DNA from: Stomoxys calcitrans
Taxonomy: Eukaryota; Arthropoda; Insecta; Diptera; Muscidae
Direction: 5' to 3'
Assembly (NCBI RefSeq): GCF_963082655.1
Contig: NC_081552.1
Location: 125,149,494 to 125,213,493 of the forward strand
DNA: 64,000 nt
In this document: positions 1-10,300 of the stretch, in pieces
Layout: the number at the start of each line of letters is the position of its first letter
How positions within the stretch are numbered: position 1 is the stretch's first letter
Made by a program: the position numbers and the translations under genes
Notes under the pieces: model-generated
The model's database searches: none
What the model was told of the DNA's origin: nothing
What the model saw: only the letters and a program-made list of their open reading frames with translations

Positions 1-895
1 TGACATTTGCCCTAAGACCGAATCACCCACTTTATTTTGCATTTTAAAATAATTATTTCAAATGAAATCATTTAATTTTTTACATGGAATTTCATAATTC
101 TCAATACGGTATTTAAGGCAATTTATACGGAGCTCATGGTGAGCTAGTAACTAAACCTATCAGTCAAAAGCAAGCAGTGTTGATTTTAAGAGAAATTTAT
201 TAGTTCTGTATGCTTTGACTGTAGTGTTGGACACAGAGAAATATTTTTTAAAAAAATTTAAAATTTACTATTTGCTTCCAAAAAAAATCTTTTTACAATG
301 AAAATATCTTAATACCCAATTTAAGCAAGGAAATGTGATAAAATAGTATTAGTCGGCAGACTTTCATCTATGAGTGCATGTGTTTAGGTCATTTGACATC
401 AATTATTTATTTATATCATCCACCCAGTAAAAGTTAGTGGGCAAAGAAAGAAAAAATGCAAAAACGTGGAAATCTCTTTATATTTCTTATTTCTGGTTCT
501 ACCACCTCTTCTTATTTTATATCCAATAAATTAGGAAAACTTTAGGACTTATAAAGGCATTATGCAATTTATAGCCATATACGGCAATAGTTGGATGAAG
601 TTTGTACCGGACATCGTTTCCATCAAAAACGGATTTTCGATCGATTTCAATAAAGGTGAAATAAGCGGCATCATTTAAGCAGAACGTAGGTGACGCGTCG
701 CAAAAATTGGTGAAATTATTTTTTTTTAAATATTTAACATATATAGTTGCTTAATTTTTTCAATTTGTTTGCGTAAAATTTTTTGGAAAAAACAGTCATT
801 TAAAACCAAAAGATCGACACAAACAATAACCTGTTGAAATCTTAAAACTGGTTTAAGGGCAAATGAGCGCAAAAGAAAAAATGATTCGTCAAAAC
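1..895. other. AT-rich stretch, nothing recognised
   Basis: No open frame with family features, no splice-flanked exon and no terminal repeats that I can see. The stretch is AT-rich with homopolymer runs and is either ordinary intergenic/intronic DNA or very old repeat DNA. Confidence 0.5.
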
Positions 896-1660
896 TATTA
901 CTATAAAACTAAGATATTCCTAAACGAAACCACATTTTGAAAGATTAGGATAGGCCCATCTTTTTAAATCCACATATCCCAAGCCTGCCGTAATGCATCT
1001 TTTAGTATGTAAGTTTAGAAACTCCAACTCCTTCATGATTGACGTTGGTCTTACATTATTGAAAGCACCTTCAATAAAGAAATGCAACCATTTTATATAC
1101 CTTGACAGCGAGAGAACCATCTATGTTGCCGACTAGGTCGTGAAGGGCTGTTCCAGTGGATTTGCCTTTACTATATGCATGCTGTTGCCGCGTCAGGCAA
1201 TCTCCATGGATCTTTGCACCAAGATATGTTTCTATCAACCTCTCAAGAGTCTACAGCATAAAGGATGACAGACTAATAGGATGAAAATCTTTCGCTTTCG
1301 TGTGGTAGGGTTTTCCTGCTGTTGAAATGAAAATTACCTTTGTGTCCCTCCATCCTACAGGTAAATGTGACATGCTAATCCCTAAGCCAAGAAACCAGTC
1401 TATCAGACGCAGCTTGTAATTCAACCAGTGCGAGATCATCTGGGCCTGGCGATTTAAAGGAGTCGAATCTTCTTATCCCCCAAAGGATTTTCGGCTCAGA
1501 CACAATTTCCCCAATAACCTCCGACGAATGCATACCAGTGACAACATCTCCTGCTGCGACATTGTCCGTTGAAGAATTCCCCGGGAAATGTGTATCAACG
1601 AGTAGTTCTAGGTAGGTTCCCTTTCCCCTTTATTACAAATCGCCATATTTCAACTTATAA
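896..1660 (-). pseudogene. Decayed non-LTR retrotransposon reverse transcriptase
   Basis: Read on the minus strand from about 1660 down, conceptual frames give RT landmarks in the right order: FKSPGPDDL (the KSPGPDG block, near 1450), VGWRDTKVIFISTAGKPY and DFHPISLSSFML (near 1260-1380, the 'VFIPKAGK...RPISL' block), then EGAFNNVRPTSIMKELEF (near 1030-1090, the block after the first catalytic Asp, here altered). Stops and frame changes break it throughout. This block set is typical of Jockey/LOA-like LINEs, and the plus-strand LINE at 56.6-59.7 kb has a related version. The YADD block and both ends are missing, so this is an inactive fragment. Confidence 0.75.
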
Positions 1661-1703
1661 TATATTCGATAAGTAGCTCACCCCTTTTGTTGACATCCGT
1701 GAT

Positions 1704-1721
1704 GTAGTAGTAGTAGTAGTA
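1704..1721. repeat. (GTA)n microsatellite
   Basis: Six tandem GTA triplets, a short simple repeat between the LINE remnant and a B-family element. Confidence 0.8.
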
Positions 1722-1838
1722 ATGCTTCTTTCTTGATAAAAAATTATTTTTCATTCATTACACAATTCAAAATATTAATTTTAGAAGCAGCAGGAATTTG
1801 CAATGATGTAACAAATACGTCTATCTCGTTGTATATAA

Positions 1839-2085
1839 AACAAGTAAAAGCGTGCTAAGTTCAGCCGACAGGATCTTATATACCTTCAACCATGGATCGC
1901 ATTTGTCGAGTTCTTTGCGCGGTATCTCTTTTTAGGCAATCTAAGAATAATGAATAAGAGCTGTTATGCTACTGGAGCTACATCAAGTCATAGTCCGATT
2001 CGGACCATTAATGAATTGAATGATGAACATTGTAGAAGTCATTGTGTAATATTTACGTTCATTGGAATAAGAATTGCGCCTTGTA
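1839..2085 (+). mobile_element. B-family element, 5' part only
   Basis: Begins AACAAGTAAAAGCGTGCTAA and continues with the B-family head (TCTTATATACC, ACCATGGATCGCATTTG). The palindromic GGCCGGGCCGAA is degraded here. It stops after about 250 bp, with no unit array and no 3' hairpin. It abuts the 3' end of LINE-M, so it probably inserted in or next to the tail of that element. Its internal sequence is closest to the variant copy at 60.5 kb. Confidence 0.75.
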
Positions 2086-2090
2086 GGTGT

Positions 2091-3097
2091 AGGGGCTAAA
2101 GAAGCTTAATCTTCTTCGCCATCAAGTACTCTAATCACCTCTTCCTCATTTAATATTGGCCTCTGAAATGATATCATTCTGAATTCTCGAAGTACAGGAC
2201 ATTTTCCCAGGAAGTATTGTATTGTTTCGATCTCATGCAAATTGCATAGTTTCTACTCTCTATTTCATGTAACAGAATCCATATTATTATACCCCAAAGG
2301 AATCAATCCACTGCGTATTTTGAATATCCACGATCTTACTATAGGTGTTTTTTTTTATCGTTTAGCTAAAGTCGAGCCCGATTTTGATTCAAATATTTAT
2401 AAATTCTCAGACTCTGAGAGTTCTGTTGTCTACATAGTCTTTCCTCATGTAGTCGCATTTTTATACTACTAAGTAAGTTTTTGCAACAAGTCCTCCAGTT
2501 AGCTAAACATGAAGTCGATATGTCCCACTGTACGTTAAAGGAACAGGGTAGATATTTCTTTTGCCCAAAGTGTAATTTTCCGCAATATAATGTAAGATAA
2601 TTGTTTCGGGAGCCTGCATTGTTCATGGTGGTACAATGTAGCCCGAGTTCAAATGTAGTCCGAGAGTATAAATCTGGGTATCATCTAAATCAGTTTCCAG
2701 CATCAACACATAATTTGGTGTGAAACTTGGTACTCGTAAAGTCCGTTTCAAAAAATATCTCTGCAGTGTATTATTTTTTGAAAATAAGAGTATCCCCAAA
2801 CTTGAGAAGCATGAGTTTGAATGGATCTGCATACAGTCAAAATTTGCTACTCATATTTATATCATTTCTTTCTATAATTTGTTTCCATATAGAATGTATT
2901 GCGTTTTTTGCTTCATTGTTTCTGTTTTGCACATGTTCATGGAATTTCATTTTTGGAGTAAATACTAAGCCTAAATATTTAAATTCGTCGCAGATTTTTA
3001 TCTCCCTGCCTTTGTATGTTCACTTCTCTTCTATTTCTGAAAATCATTGTTTCCGATTTGCTTATATTCACTTCTAAGCTCCATGTTTCGCAATATA
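2091..3097 (-). pseudogene. LINE-M piece 6: RT C-terminal part and CCHC end
   Basis: Minus-strand frames give the distal part of a LINE ORF2: a block with LPSFTPNYVL-like spacing (here RVPSFTPNYVLMLETDLD, about 2680-2750), and near 2110-2240 a C-terminal zinc-knuckle-like segment (CNLHEIETIQYFLGKCPV) followed by EFRMISFQRPILNEEEV. The reading is broken by stops. It continues the RT piece at 3336-3886, from which it is separated only by a mariner MITE. Clade not assigned. Inactive. Confidence 0.7.
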
Positions 3098-3333
3098 TTG
3101 GGTTGCCCAAATAGTAATTGCGGATTTTTCATACAGTCGGCGTTGACAAATTTTTTCACAGCTTGTGACTCTGTAATTGCATTCTTTCTTCTGTCAGTTA
3201 TCAGCTGTTATTTTTAGCTTGCTTTAGAAAAAAGTGTAAAAAAAGTATATTTGATTAAAGTTCATTCTAAGTTTTATTAAAAATGCATTTACTTTCTTTT
3301 AAAAAATCCGCAATTACTTTTTGGGCAACCCAA
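3098..3333. mobile_element. Mariner-derived MITE (236 bp)
   Basis: Inverted termini TTGGGTTGCCCAAATAGTAA and the complement of TTACTTTTTGGGCAACCCAA, followed inward by GCGGATTTTT on both sides, with a TA target duplication at 3096-3097 and 3334-3335. There is no coding capacity. The termini match the mariner at 63407, so this is an internally deleted derivative. It sits inside LINE-M. The copy at 61427-61656 carries the same deletion in the opposite orientation. Confidence 0.93.
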
Positions 3334-3335
3334 TA

Positions 3336-3886
3336 GATGCAATTTATCTATCATATTCTGTAGGGTTTTTATATCGTCAGGTAGCAGAACAATACCATCT
3401 GCATATAGAAGTAATCTTATATTGATAGATTCCACACATAATCCGCCTACAACATAATCGTGCAAATCGTTTATGATGAGTGTTAACAATAATGGCGATA
3501 AAAGCAAACTTGTTTAACTCCCATCGTTGTTTCAAAATATTCTGAGATTTTCTTTCCATTCCCCACAGCTGACTGGGTGTTGTTGTAGATTTGTTCTATC
3601 AATCTATCGAAAAAGCTTATAAATAAGAGCTTGGATCGATATATTATCAAATGCTGCCTTGAAATCTACAAATCAGTATCTTCTTCACATGAAGGTGCAT
3701 AGTAGATGAGGGTGATTTCTTCAGAGTTTTTTAATAAACTTTCGTAATAGGATCTAAATGTTTCCGGGGTTATGTTAGAAGATACAAGATTGTGCTGGTT
3801 ACGCATTTCTCTAGCTGTTTTCCACCATTCCTTGGGGTTCCTAATGCAATTGAGGTGATTAGTAATGTTATTGTGTAGTACACCTC
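3336..3886 (-). pseudogene. LINE-M piece 5: EN-RT linker and RT core
   Basis: Minus-strand frames starting at the LTR element junction give NPKEWWKTAREMRNQHN and ITPETFRSYYESLL (about 3730-3850, the linker upstream of RT), then, after a degenerate stretch, LSPLLLTLIINDLHDYVV and LLLYADGIVLL at about 3380-3500. The last is the RT catalytic YADD with its second Asp changed to Gly, so the enzyme would be dead even without the stops. The segment is continuous with the pieces at 2091-3097 and 16921-17750 once the insertions are removed. Confidence 0.78.
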
Positions 3887-3890
3887 TTTA
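3887..3890. repeat. Target-site duplication TTTA, left copy
   Basis: TTTA directly precedes the left LTR; the same TTTA follows the right LTR at 16917-16920. A 4-bp duplication fits a gypsy-class integrase. Confidence 0.9.
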
Positions 3891-5046
3891 TGTAGCATAC
3901 AACTGTCTGAGTCAACTCGTTAGTGGCAAGTTCGTTCTGAGCATCACTGTAGCCGCACGCATGTGATGTCCAGCTTCCGGCTCGTCGGCAATTGGGTGAG
4001 TTCAAGAAAGCTACTGTGCTCAGAGTTAGCCAAGAAAACCACAACATAACTATTACTTTAGAAATGCGTGCAAGGATAGGGATAGGAGATAAAGACCGAA
4101 GAAGAAAAAAAAACTGTGAAAAAATTCCCAATGCGAGTCAGATGCCTAGATGGTTACATCTGAAGTGCCCCTCCCAACCATGACCATGAAGGTACCGCAC
4201 CTATAATTCACCATGGTCCCTAATACCCTCAACCTATCACCGTGTTAGGAAATCAAAACAAAAGAAATTAGAAGTTCATAATGGTTTATTTAACCAGACT
4301 AAAATCTAGCATCGCATTATATTTAGCATAATAGCCAAATGTTTTATTATCATTAAATTGAAAACTAAACTAAAATTCTAATTAAAATCTTGAATAAAGA
4401 AAACCAAATAAAATCTAGTAATTCATAACCATTCCAATAAAATTAAGTATTTTTTTCCCTTTCCTTACAAAATAATAAACAAAATCTCTATAAATGACCT
4501 AACATATGCAGATATCGGTACCGCGAAAAAAAAACACAAAAAATAATAACGAAAATGCTGAAAAAGATATATCCAGTTCGGATATCATAGATATGGGTAT
4601 ATAAAAGCATGCATAAAAATAATAGTAATAAAGATTATAAAAGTATTCGAAAAAAAAACTAATTTTACTTGCAAAACGGGGAAAAAAAATTCATAAACAA
4701 AAAGTTAAAATGGGATTTGAAATTGGGTCATCAAAATTGGGTCATCATAGAGTTCAACATTTCCAGCTAAAATTATTTTCTATTAAATTCGTTTTTCTTT
4801 CTTGTTTTTAATTTTTCAAATAAAATATATAGTTACTTTTCCGCGAATAAGAAAAATTTTAATAAAAACCACGGATAGAAACGCGGATCATTTTTCTTCT
4901 TTAGACATTATCTTCTCAAAACAACAACAATAATATAAATAAAATCAGTAATCAAAAATCAAAAGACTTAAAAAAAAATCAAAATAAAAGGGAAAAAGCC
5001 AAAATTAATTAGAATAATATAAAAAAAAAACAAAAAAAAATTAAAT

Positions 5047-5120
5047 GTCCGGAGCAGGGCTTGAACCCACGACCTCTCGTCTGTCAACGACGCGCTTTAG
5101 CCATTTAAGCTACACGACCA
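5047..5120 (-). tRNA. tRNA-like module 1 in 3' LTR
   Basis: Read on the minus strand: A box TAGCTTAAATGG (fits TRGYNNARNNGG), B box GGTTCAAGCCC (fits GWTCRANNC), a D-arm GCTT/AAGC with a GG-containing loop, and an anticodon-like hairpin CGTC-GTTGACA-GACG that would present UGA. The acceptor stem has about five of seven pairs including wobbles, so it is not a canonical tRNA gene. A run of nine Ts follows about 7 nt downstream, like a Pol III terminator. Confidence 0.6.
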
Positions 5121-5270
5121 CTGATCAAGGTTGCGGATAATTAATTTCACAGGCCAGCTAAACAACTTACACGTGTAATAATAATTTTACACCACCATAA
5201 ATTTATCGAAAACACATGTATTAGTAAAAATTTCAAAGAAATTAAATTTAAAAAATTAAAGATGATCAAT

Positions 5271-5347
5271 GACCGTACCGGGGTTTGAACCGAGGACCTA
5301 CCGCCTGGAAATCCTAGGCTCTAACCAACTGGGCTATCGGACGACCA
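5271..5347 (-). tRNA. tRNA-like module 2 in 3' LTR
   Basis: Minus strand: A box TAGCCCAGTTGG inside a typical eukaryotic D-arm (TAGCCCAGTTGGTTAGAGC), B box GGTTCAAACCC, and a hairpin GCCT/AGGC in the anticodon position with an over-long loop. Acceptor pairing is poor. A run of six Ts follows within about 20 nt. tRNA-derived, but folding and charging are doubtful. Confidence 0.6.
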
Positions 5348-5545
5348 AGAACTTTGGCGACTAATTGTCAAGTCGAACGGGGATAAAATTAGGATAGTTT
5401 AAATTAATATTTTATTTGGGTCTTTTTTTTTTATTCCGTTAATGTCTTTTTATGAACATTGCTGGAAATAACATTTAATGGATGTAAATGATTAATTAAA
5501 GCACCAAAGTCTATAATTTTCAAACAAAAAACTTTGAATTAATTT

Positions 5546-5619
5546 ACCCGGAGGTGGGTTTGAACCGGAGATCTACCGACTGGTAAGACCAGGCACAAGC
5601 CAACTAGGTTAAACCGCAC
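5546..5619 (-). tRNA. tRNA-like module 3 in 3' LTR (A box mutated)
   Basis: Minus strand: B box GGTTCAAACCC and an anticodon-like hairpin CTG-GTCTTAC-CAG that would present CUU (Lys). The A box reads TAACCTAGTTGG here, where the other LTR has TAGCCTAGTTGG, so the invariant G has been lost in this copy since insertion. A T6 run lies about 17 nt downstream. Confidence 0.6.
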
Positions 5620-7046
5620 TTATTAAAATTTTGTACAATTTACTCTAAGAGATGAATTAGGTCTTTTGATTTCTGTCACTGGTAAATTGAATTCACCTAC
5701 ACTCCAATAGTCAACATCATTGCCATTTTCAACTTTTGGACACTTAGGGGAAATTATGATCTGGTCGGTAAGACCAGTGTCCCTGGTTTTCTTGACTGTT
5801 GGTAGTGCAGGGAATCGATAAAGGAAAAGGAAATGACTCACTTACATTCTTACGGGTCCCACGATGAAGGATCCTTCACTGGATTTCCGCAGTAGAGCTG
5901 TTTTAAGGGTTTTTTAATAAAAATGTTGTTGGGAAAACTGATAAAATGTCTTTTCTTTAATTTTTGGTTAATTTCCACACGATTTAAATTATACTTCGAA
6001 TACTCTTATTACTTTCATGCGACGATTTAAAAAAAAAAATTCCCGAATTCCCGATTTCTGCATATTTACAAAAAACTAAATTTAACTTTAATTTAAACTA
6101 AAAGAATGATTTTTACTGATAAAACTTTAATTTGGGTCTTATGAGCATGGAATTTCTGGTTTTCACGATTTCGCTTGGACTGTTTCGCGCACAAACACTT
6201 TCACTAATCACACTTGATGTAGGGTAAATTTGCTTCGCCTAGGCTGCCTTCAGCAGAGTTCCAACTAGAAAATTGTTGCGGGTTTCCGATGAGGGTTGCC
6301 CGTACCCAAAAAGTAGTGTACTCCAAAGTCGTTATGGCCTTCCAAAACCAATAAAAATGCCTAAAAAAAATGTGGACAATTTGCCAATGTAAAAATTGTG
6401 ACAAATAAAACCAAGGCCAGCAGCAAATAAAATAATTACGTCTCTTACGCAGAGATTCTGCATACACAACAATTGTGTAAAAACAAAATGCAAAGATGAG
6501 CTCGGAGCCACAGAAAAAGGGGAAAAATCGGCAATTCTTGCAGAAAAAAACCAGGATTATTTACGCGAGAGGATCCAAATCCTTGTCAAAGGAATCCAAG
6601 AAAATTATGGCTTCAACCAATGTTTATGTCGCCCTAAGAAAAAAATGTCCTTCTAGGAAATGCAAGGATTAACAAAACAAAAAGCTCCTATACTTACATG
6701 AACAAAAGTCCAAGACAAGACAAAAAGGTTTGCGGCTGCGACGTCCAAGATCCAGGTGTGCGTGAAACAAACAATAGAAAGACCTTGGCGTCGCTGCAAC
6801 TATTTATAGAGGAAAAAAGGATTGGAAGGGTTGCGAAGGGCACGCAAATTTTCCAGAAATTTGGAAAATTGCAGCTATTTCGAAAAGTTCCACGGAAAAA
6901 TACCACCAATACTAATGCAAATCTGATTTGAAACCCAAAGCAGGTAGAAAAGTTGCAAAAAACCAGTTTTGCAAACCAGTGCATTGCCACTAGGCAATAC
7001 AAATACATATGCAGCGAAACCGATCCAAAGAAAATCATATCGTCCT

Positions 7047-7118
7047 GCCGCCAATGGTAGCCTAGTGGTTAAGACCTAACACCAGCAACCAAAATGCACG
7101 GGTTCGAATCCCACGCCA
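7047..7118 (+). tRNA. tRNA-like module 4 in 3' LTR
   Basis: Plus strand, so opposite to modules 1-3 and to the element. A box TAGCCTAGTGG, perfect B box GGTTCGAATCC, then a run of seven Ts within 5 nt of the module end. The region between the boxes (CCAGCAACC) recalls tRNA-His, but no clean anticodon stem is visible. Confidence 0.6.
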
Positions 7119-7220
7119 ATATTTTTTTCCCTATTTAACCAATATACATTCTATATTATTTATTCATAAAACAAAAAAAAAAATCGCAAAGTAGAAAAAT
7201 AGCTACAAGCGACCCTACAA

Positions 7221-7229
7221 TTCCCCCCC
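7221..7229 (-). promoter_or_regulatory. Polypurine tract
   Basis: Minus strand GGGGGGGAA directly upstream of the 3' LTR, one base from its TGTAG tip. This is the expected site and composition for plus-strand DNA priming in an LTR retrotransposon, though short. Confidence 0.85.
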
Positions 7230-7340
7230 GCCAAAATCAGGTTTGGGGATCTAAGAGGGACACAAAGCTGATCCCGCTTGTAGCTAAAAAAATTCATAAT
7301 AACGTAATCTAAAATCGATGTAATTCATAGTAGAGTATTC

Positions 7341-10300
7341 TTACTGTCTAATATCTTTGGCGTGATAAACACCAATAAAACGACCATCTAAATCTTCCAA
7401 CTCATAATAATAATTGCCAACTTTCTTCCGAATTCTTGCCTTCAAAAATGGTGGAGCTAACTTGGAATTGTAGCTTTTCTCGAAATTGCTTTGTTTGAAG
7501 TTTCTTCTAAAAACTTCTTGACCATCAACGTAGTTTACGATTCTGGACCGTAAATTGTACTGTCTCTCATTCTGTTCCTGTCTCTTAGCTATGTTCCTGG
7601 AAGCATTCCCTCTGACAATGTCCAAAGTATCTTCTCGATCAAAGCGCACACTGCGATCCTCCAACATACCGAGGTTACGAAGCAAAGAATATGTATGACC
7701 ATTCGTGACCATATGTTGTCCAAAAGTTAGATAGTAGGGTGAAGTACCTATACACGCATGCACAGATGACAGTAAGGAACAACTGATGCTGCTGAGATTT
7801 TCATCCCAAGTACTATGGTCGTTCTTTATGTATGCCCGAATGGCCGCCAGTACTGAACGATTAACTCGCTCAGACGCATTTGCCTGGGGCGAATATATCG
7901 CAGTACAAACATGCGTAACACCGTATGCTACTAACAACTGCTTGAACGGAGAAGATTTAAACTGAGCACCATTGTCAGAAACAATAGTCTCAGGAGTGCC
8001 ATAAACATGAAAAAGTTCCTGCTCCAAATATCTGACGACAACGTCGGCTGTGAATTTCTTAACAGGCTTTAAAAAGCAAAACTTCGAAAAATGATCGACA
8101 ACAATGAATATATCAATATGGCCTACCTTCGATCGAGGGTAAGGGCCAAGAAAATCTATGTACAACTTCTGAAAGAATCTACCTGTCTCGCTAGTTTTAC
8201 CCATTGGCGGACACATAGTAAAATTGGGATGTTTTGTACCTTTACAAACTTCACAAGCATTAATGTAATCCCTCACATCATTCACGAGATTGGGCCAAAA
8301 ATAATAACGACGTATTTTCTCCAAGGTTTTATTTATACCACAGTGAGATGAGAGAAGGCTGTCGTGCGCTTTACTAAGGACGTCTCTAATCAATTCTTTG
8401 GGTATCCAAAGCTTCCAAGCAAAATCGTCTCGCAGCTGATCCCCAGTACAATGTTCAGTCCGTCTGTACAAGTAGCCGTCAACTATTTTTAAGTCGGGAG
8501 TTTTATGAATAGTGGCATTGACACGGTCCAATAAGTCGGCGTATTGTCTGATTTTGAAATGTTCGGATTGTAAATCCACGAAAACACCAGTCCTGTCTAT
8601 ATCGGACAATTCAAAAATTTGAATTTCGGACAAATCCTCAGTGTTGGTACGCGAAAGTGCATCAGGGACTATATTTCTCGTACCTTTCCGGTGTTCAATT
8701 TTAAACTGGAACCCTTGAAGCTTTAAAGCCCATCTTGCCAACCGTGAATTCAAGTCTGTTTGGGACATGAGCCACTTCAAGGAAGCGTGGTCGGTTACAA
8801 CCGTAAACTCATGCCCTTCCACATAGGCTCGATATTTCTTAATGCTTAGCACTGCTGCTAAACATTCTTGTTCGGTGACTGTATATTTGCGTTGAGCTTG
8901 GTTCAGTTTCTTTGACATAAATGCCACAGGAACTTCATCGCCTTCCGCAGTTTTCTGCACCAATACGCCTCCTATTTCAGTATTGCAAGCATCACAATGT
9001 ATGAAGAACGGTTGTGAAAAGTCAGGGCTATGCAATACTGGAGCGGTTGACATTATGGTCTTCAACTCTTCAAAAGCTTTCTGCGCTTCATCATTCCACA
9101 TAAATTTGCGGTTACCCTTTTGCAAATCGGTTAAAGGGCTTGTTATAGATGCATAATTCCTGATAAACTTTTGATACCAACCAGACATACCCAAAAAACG
9201 TCTGAGTTGTTTAACAGATCGAGGCGTCGGGAAATCAACAATTGCTGAAACTTTCTCAGGATCTGTTTGAATAACCCCATGTCCTACAAGGTGACCAAGA
9301 TATCGGACTTCCTGTACACAAAATTTTGATTTCTCAATGTTAATTGTCAAACCTGCATTTTTGATCTGCTGCGAAAGAATTTGTAGCACTTCAAGATGTC
9401 TATCGAAAGTGTCTGACACAATTAACAGGTCGTCCAGATAAACAAACACTTCTGTTCGCAAATTCGCCGGTACCACCTTGTCCATCAGCCGTGACATGGT
9501 CTGAGGAGCATTACAAAGGCCAAAAGGCATGACCTTAAATTGATACAAGGGGCGGCCGGGAACAGTGAAGGCTGTCTTATCTTTCGACGAACTGTCAAGA
9601 GGAATTTGCCAGAAGGCGTCTTTTAAGTCTAAGCTCGTTATGTATTCAGCCCGAGGAAGTCTACTCAAAATGCCATCAATATTTGGTAACGGATAAGCAT
9701 CCTTAACCGTAACTGAGTTAACCTTCCTACTGTCTAAACACAAACGAACTTTCCCCGGTTTGCGTACTAACACCATCGGGGACGACCAAGGACTATCTGA
9801 CTCCTCGATGACATCCATTGCCAGCATCCTATCGATCTCATCATAAATTAATTTCTCTATGGCAGGAGAAACAGGAAAATGTCGCTGTTTTATTGGAGTA
9901 GCGTCTCCAACGTTAATGACATGAGAAATAACACTAGTGCTACCTAGTCCTTGTTTCGAAAAAGACGGAATTGTTTCGACAACAGTCTGTAAACGTCGCT
10001 TATCAATATCCTCAAGAGGACGTAAAATCGAAATTTCAAAGACCTGCTCAGAACGTTGACAACGACCTAAGTCAGATAAAAGTTCTGGCGGTAATAAATT
10101 AAATAACCTCCAAAAGTCTACACCTAGGAAAAGATCCTGGGACAAATCTGGTACAATATAGAGAGAAATGGGCTTCGTAACACCTCTAAAAACAATCTCT
10201 GTTTCTACCTTTCCAAGAACACAAACGCCTTGACCATCGGCAGTGTGTACAAAGGATTTCATCCTTTTAAAATCGCTGTCAGAATTCAAAAATTCCTTAG

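Larger units (their letters stand above)
3891..7219 (-). repeat. 3' LTR (left copy)
   Basis: 3329 bp, bounded by TGTAGCATAC at 3891 and GACCCTACA ending at 7219, i.e. inverted TGTAG/CTACA tips. It is the downstream LTR because the element is on the minus strand. It is very AT-rich except for four GC-rich tRNA-like modules. Short frames such as 5623-5841, 6204-6467 and 6694-7038 (minus) occur in both LTRs but show no domain or codon signal; I do not call them genes. Confidence 0.95.

Noticed and set aside
4727..4752. Direct repeat of AATTGGGTCATC in the LTR
   Set aside because: Only two short copies; no basis for calling a regulatory element.
5047..5619. Functional nuclear tRNA genes
   Set aside because: A and B boxes are good, but acceptor stems pair poorly and anticodon stems are short or over-looped, so I call them tRNA-like modules, not tRNA genes.
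6694..7038. 114-codon frame in both LTRs
   Set aside because: Present twice only because the LTRs are duplicated. Low-complexity hydrophobic sequence, no conserved motif; not evidence for an accessory gene or env.
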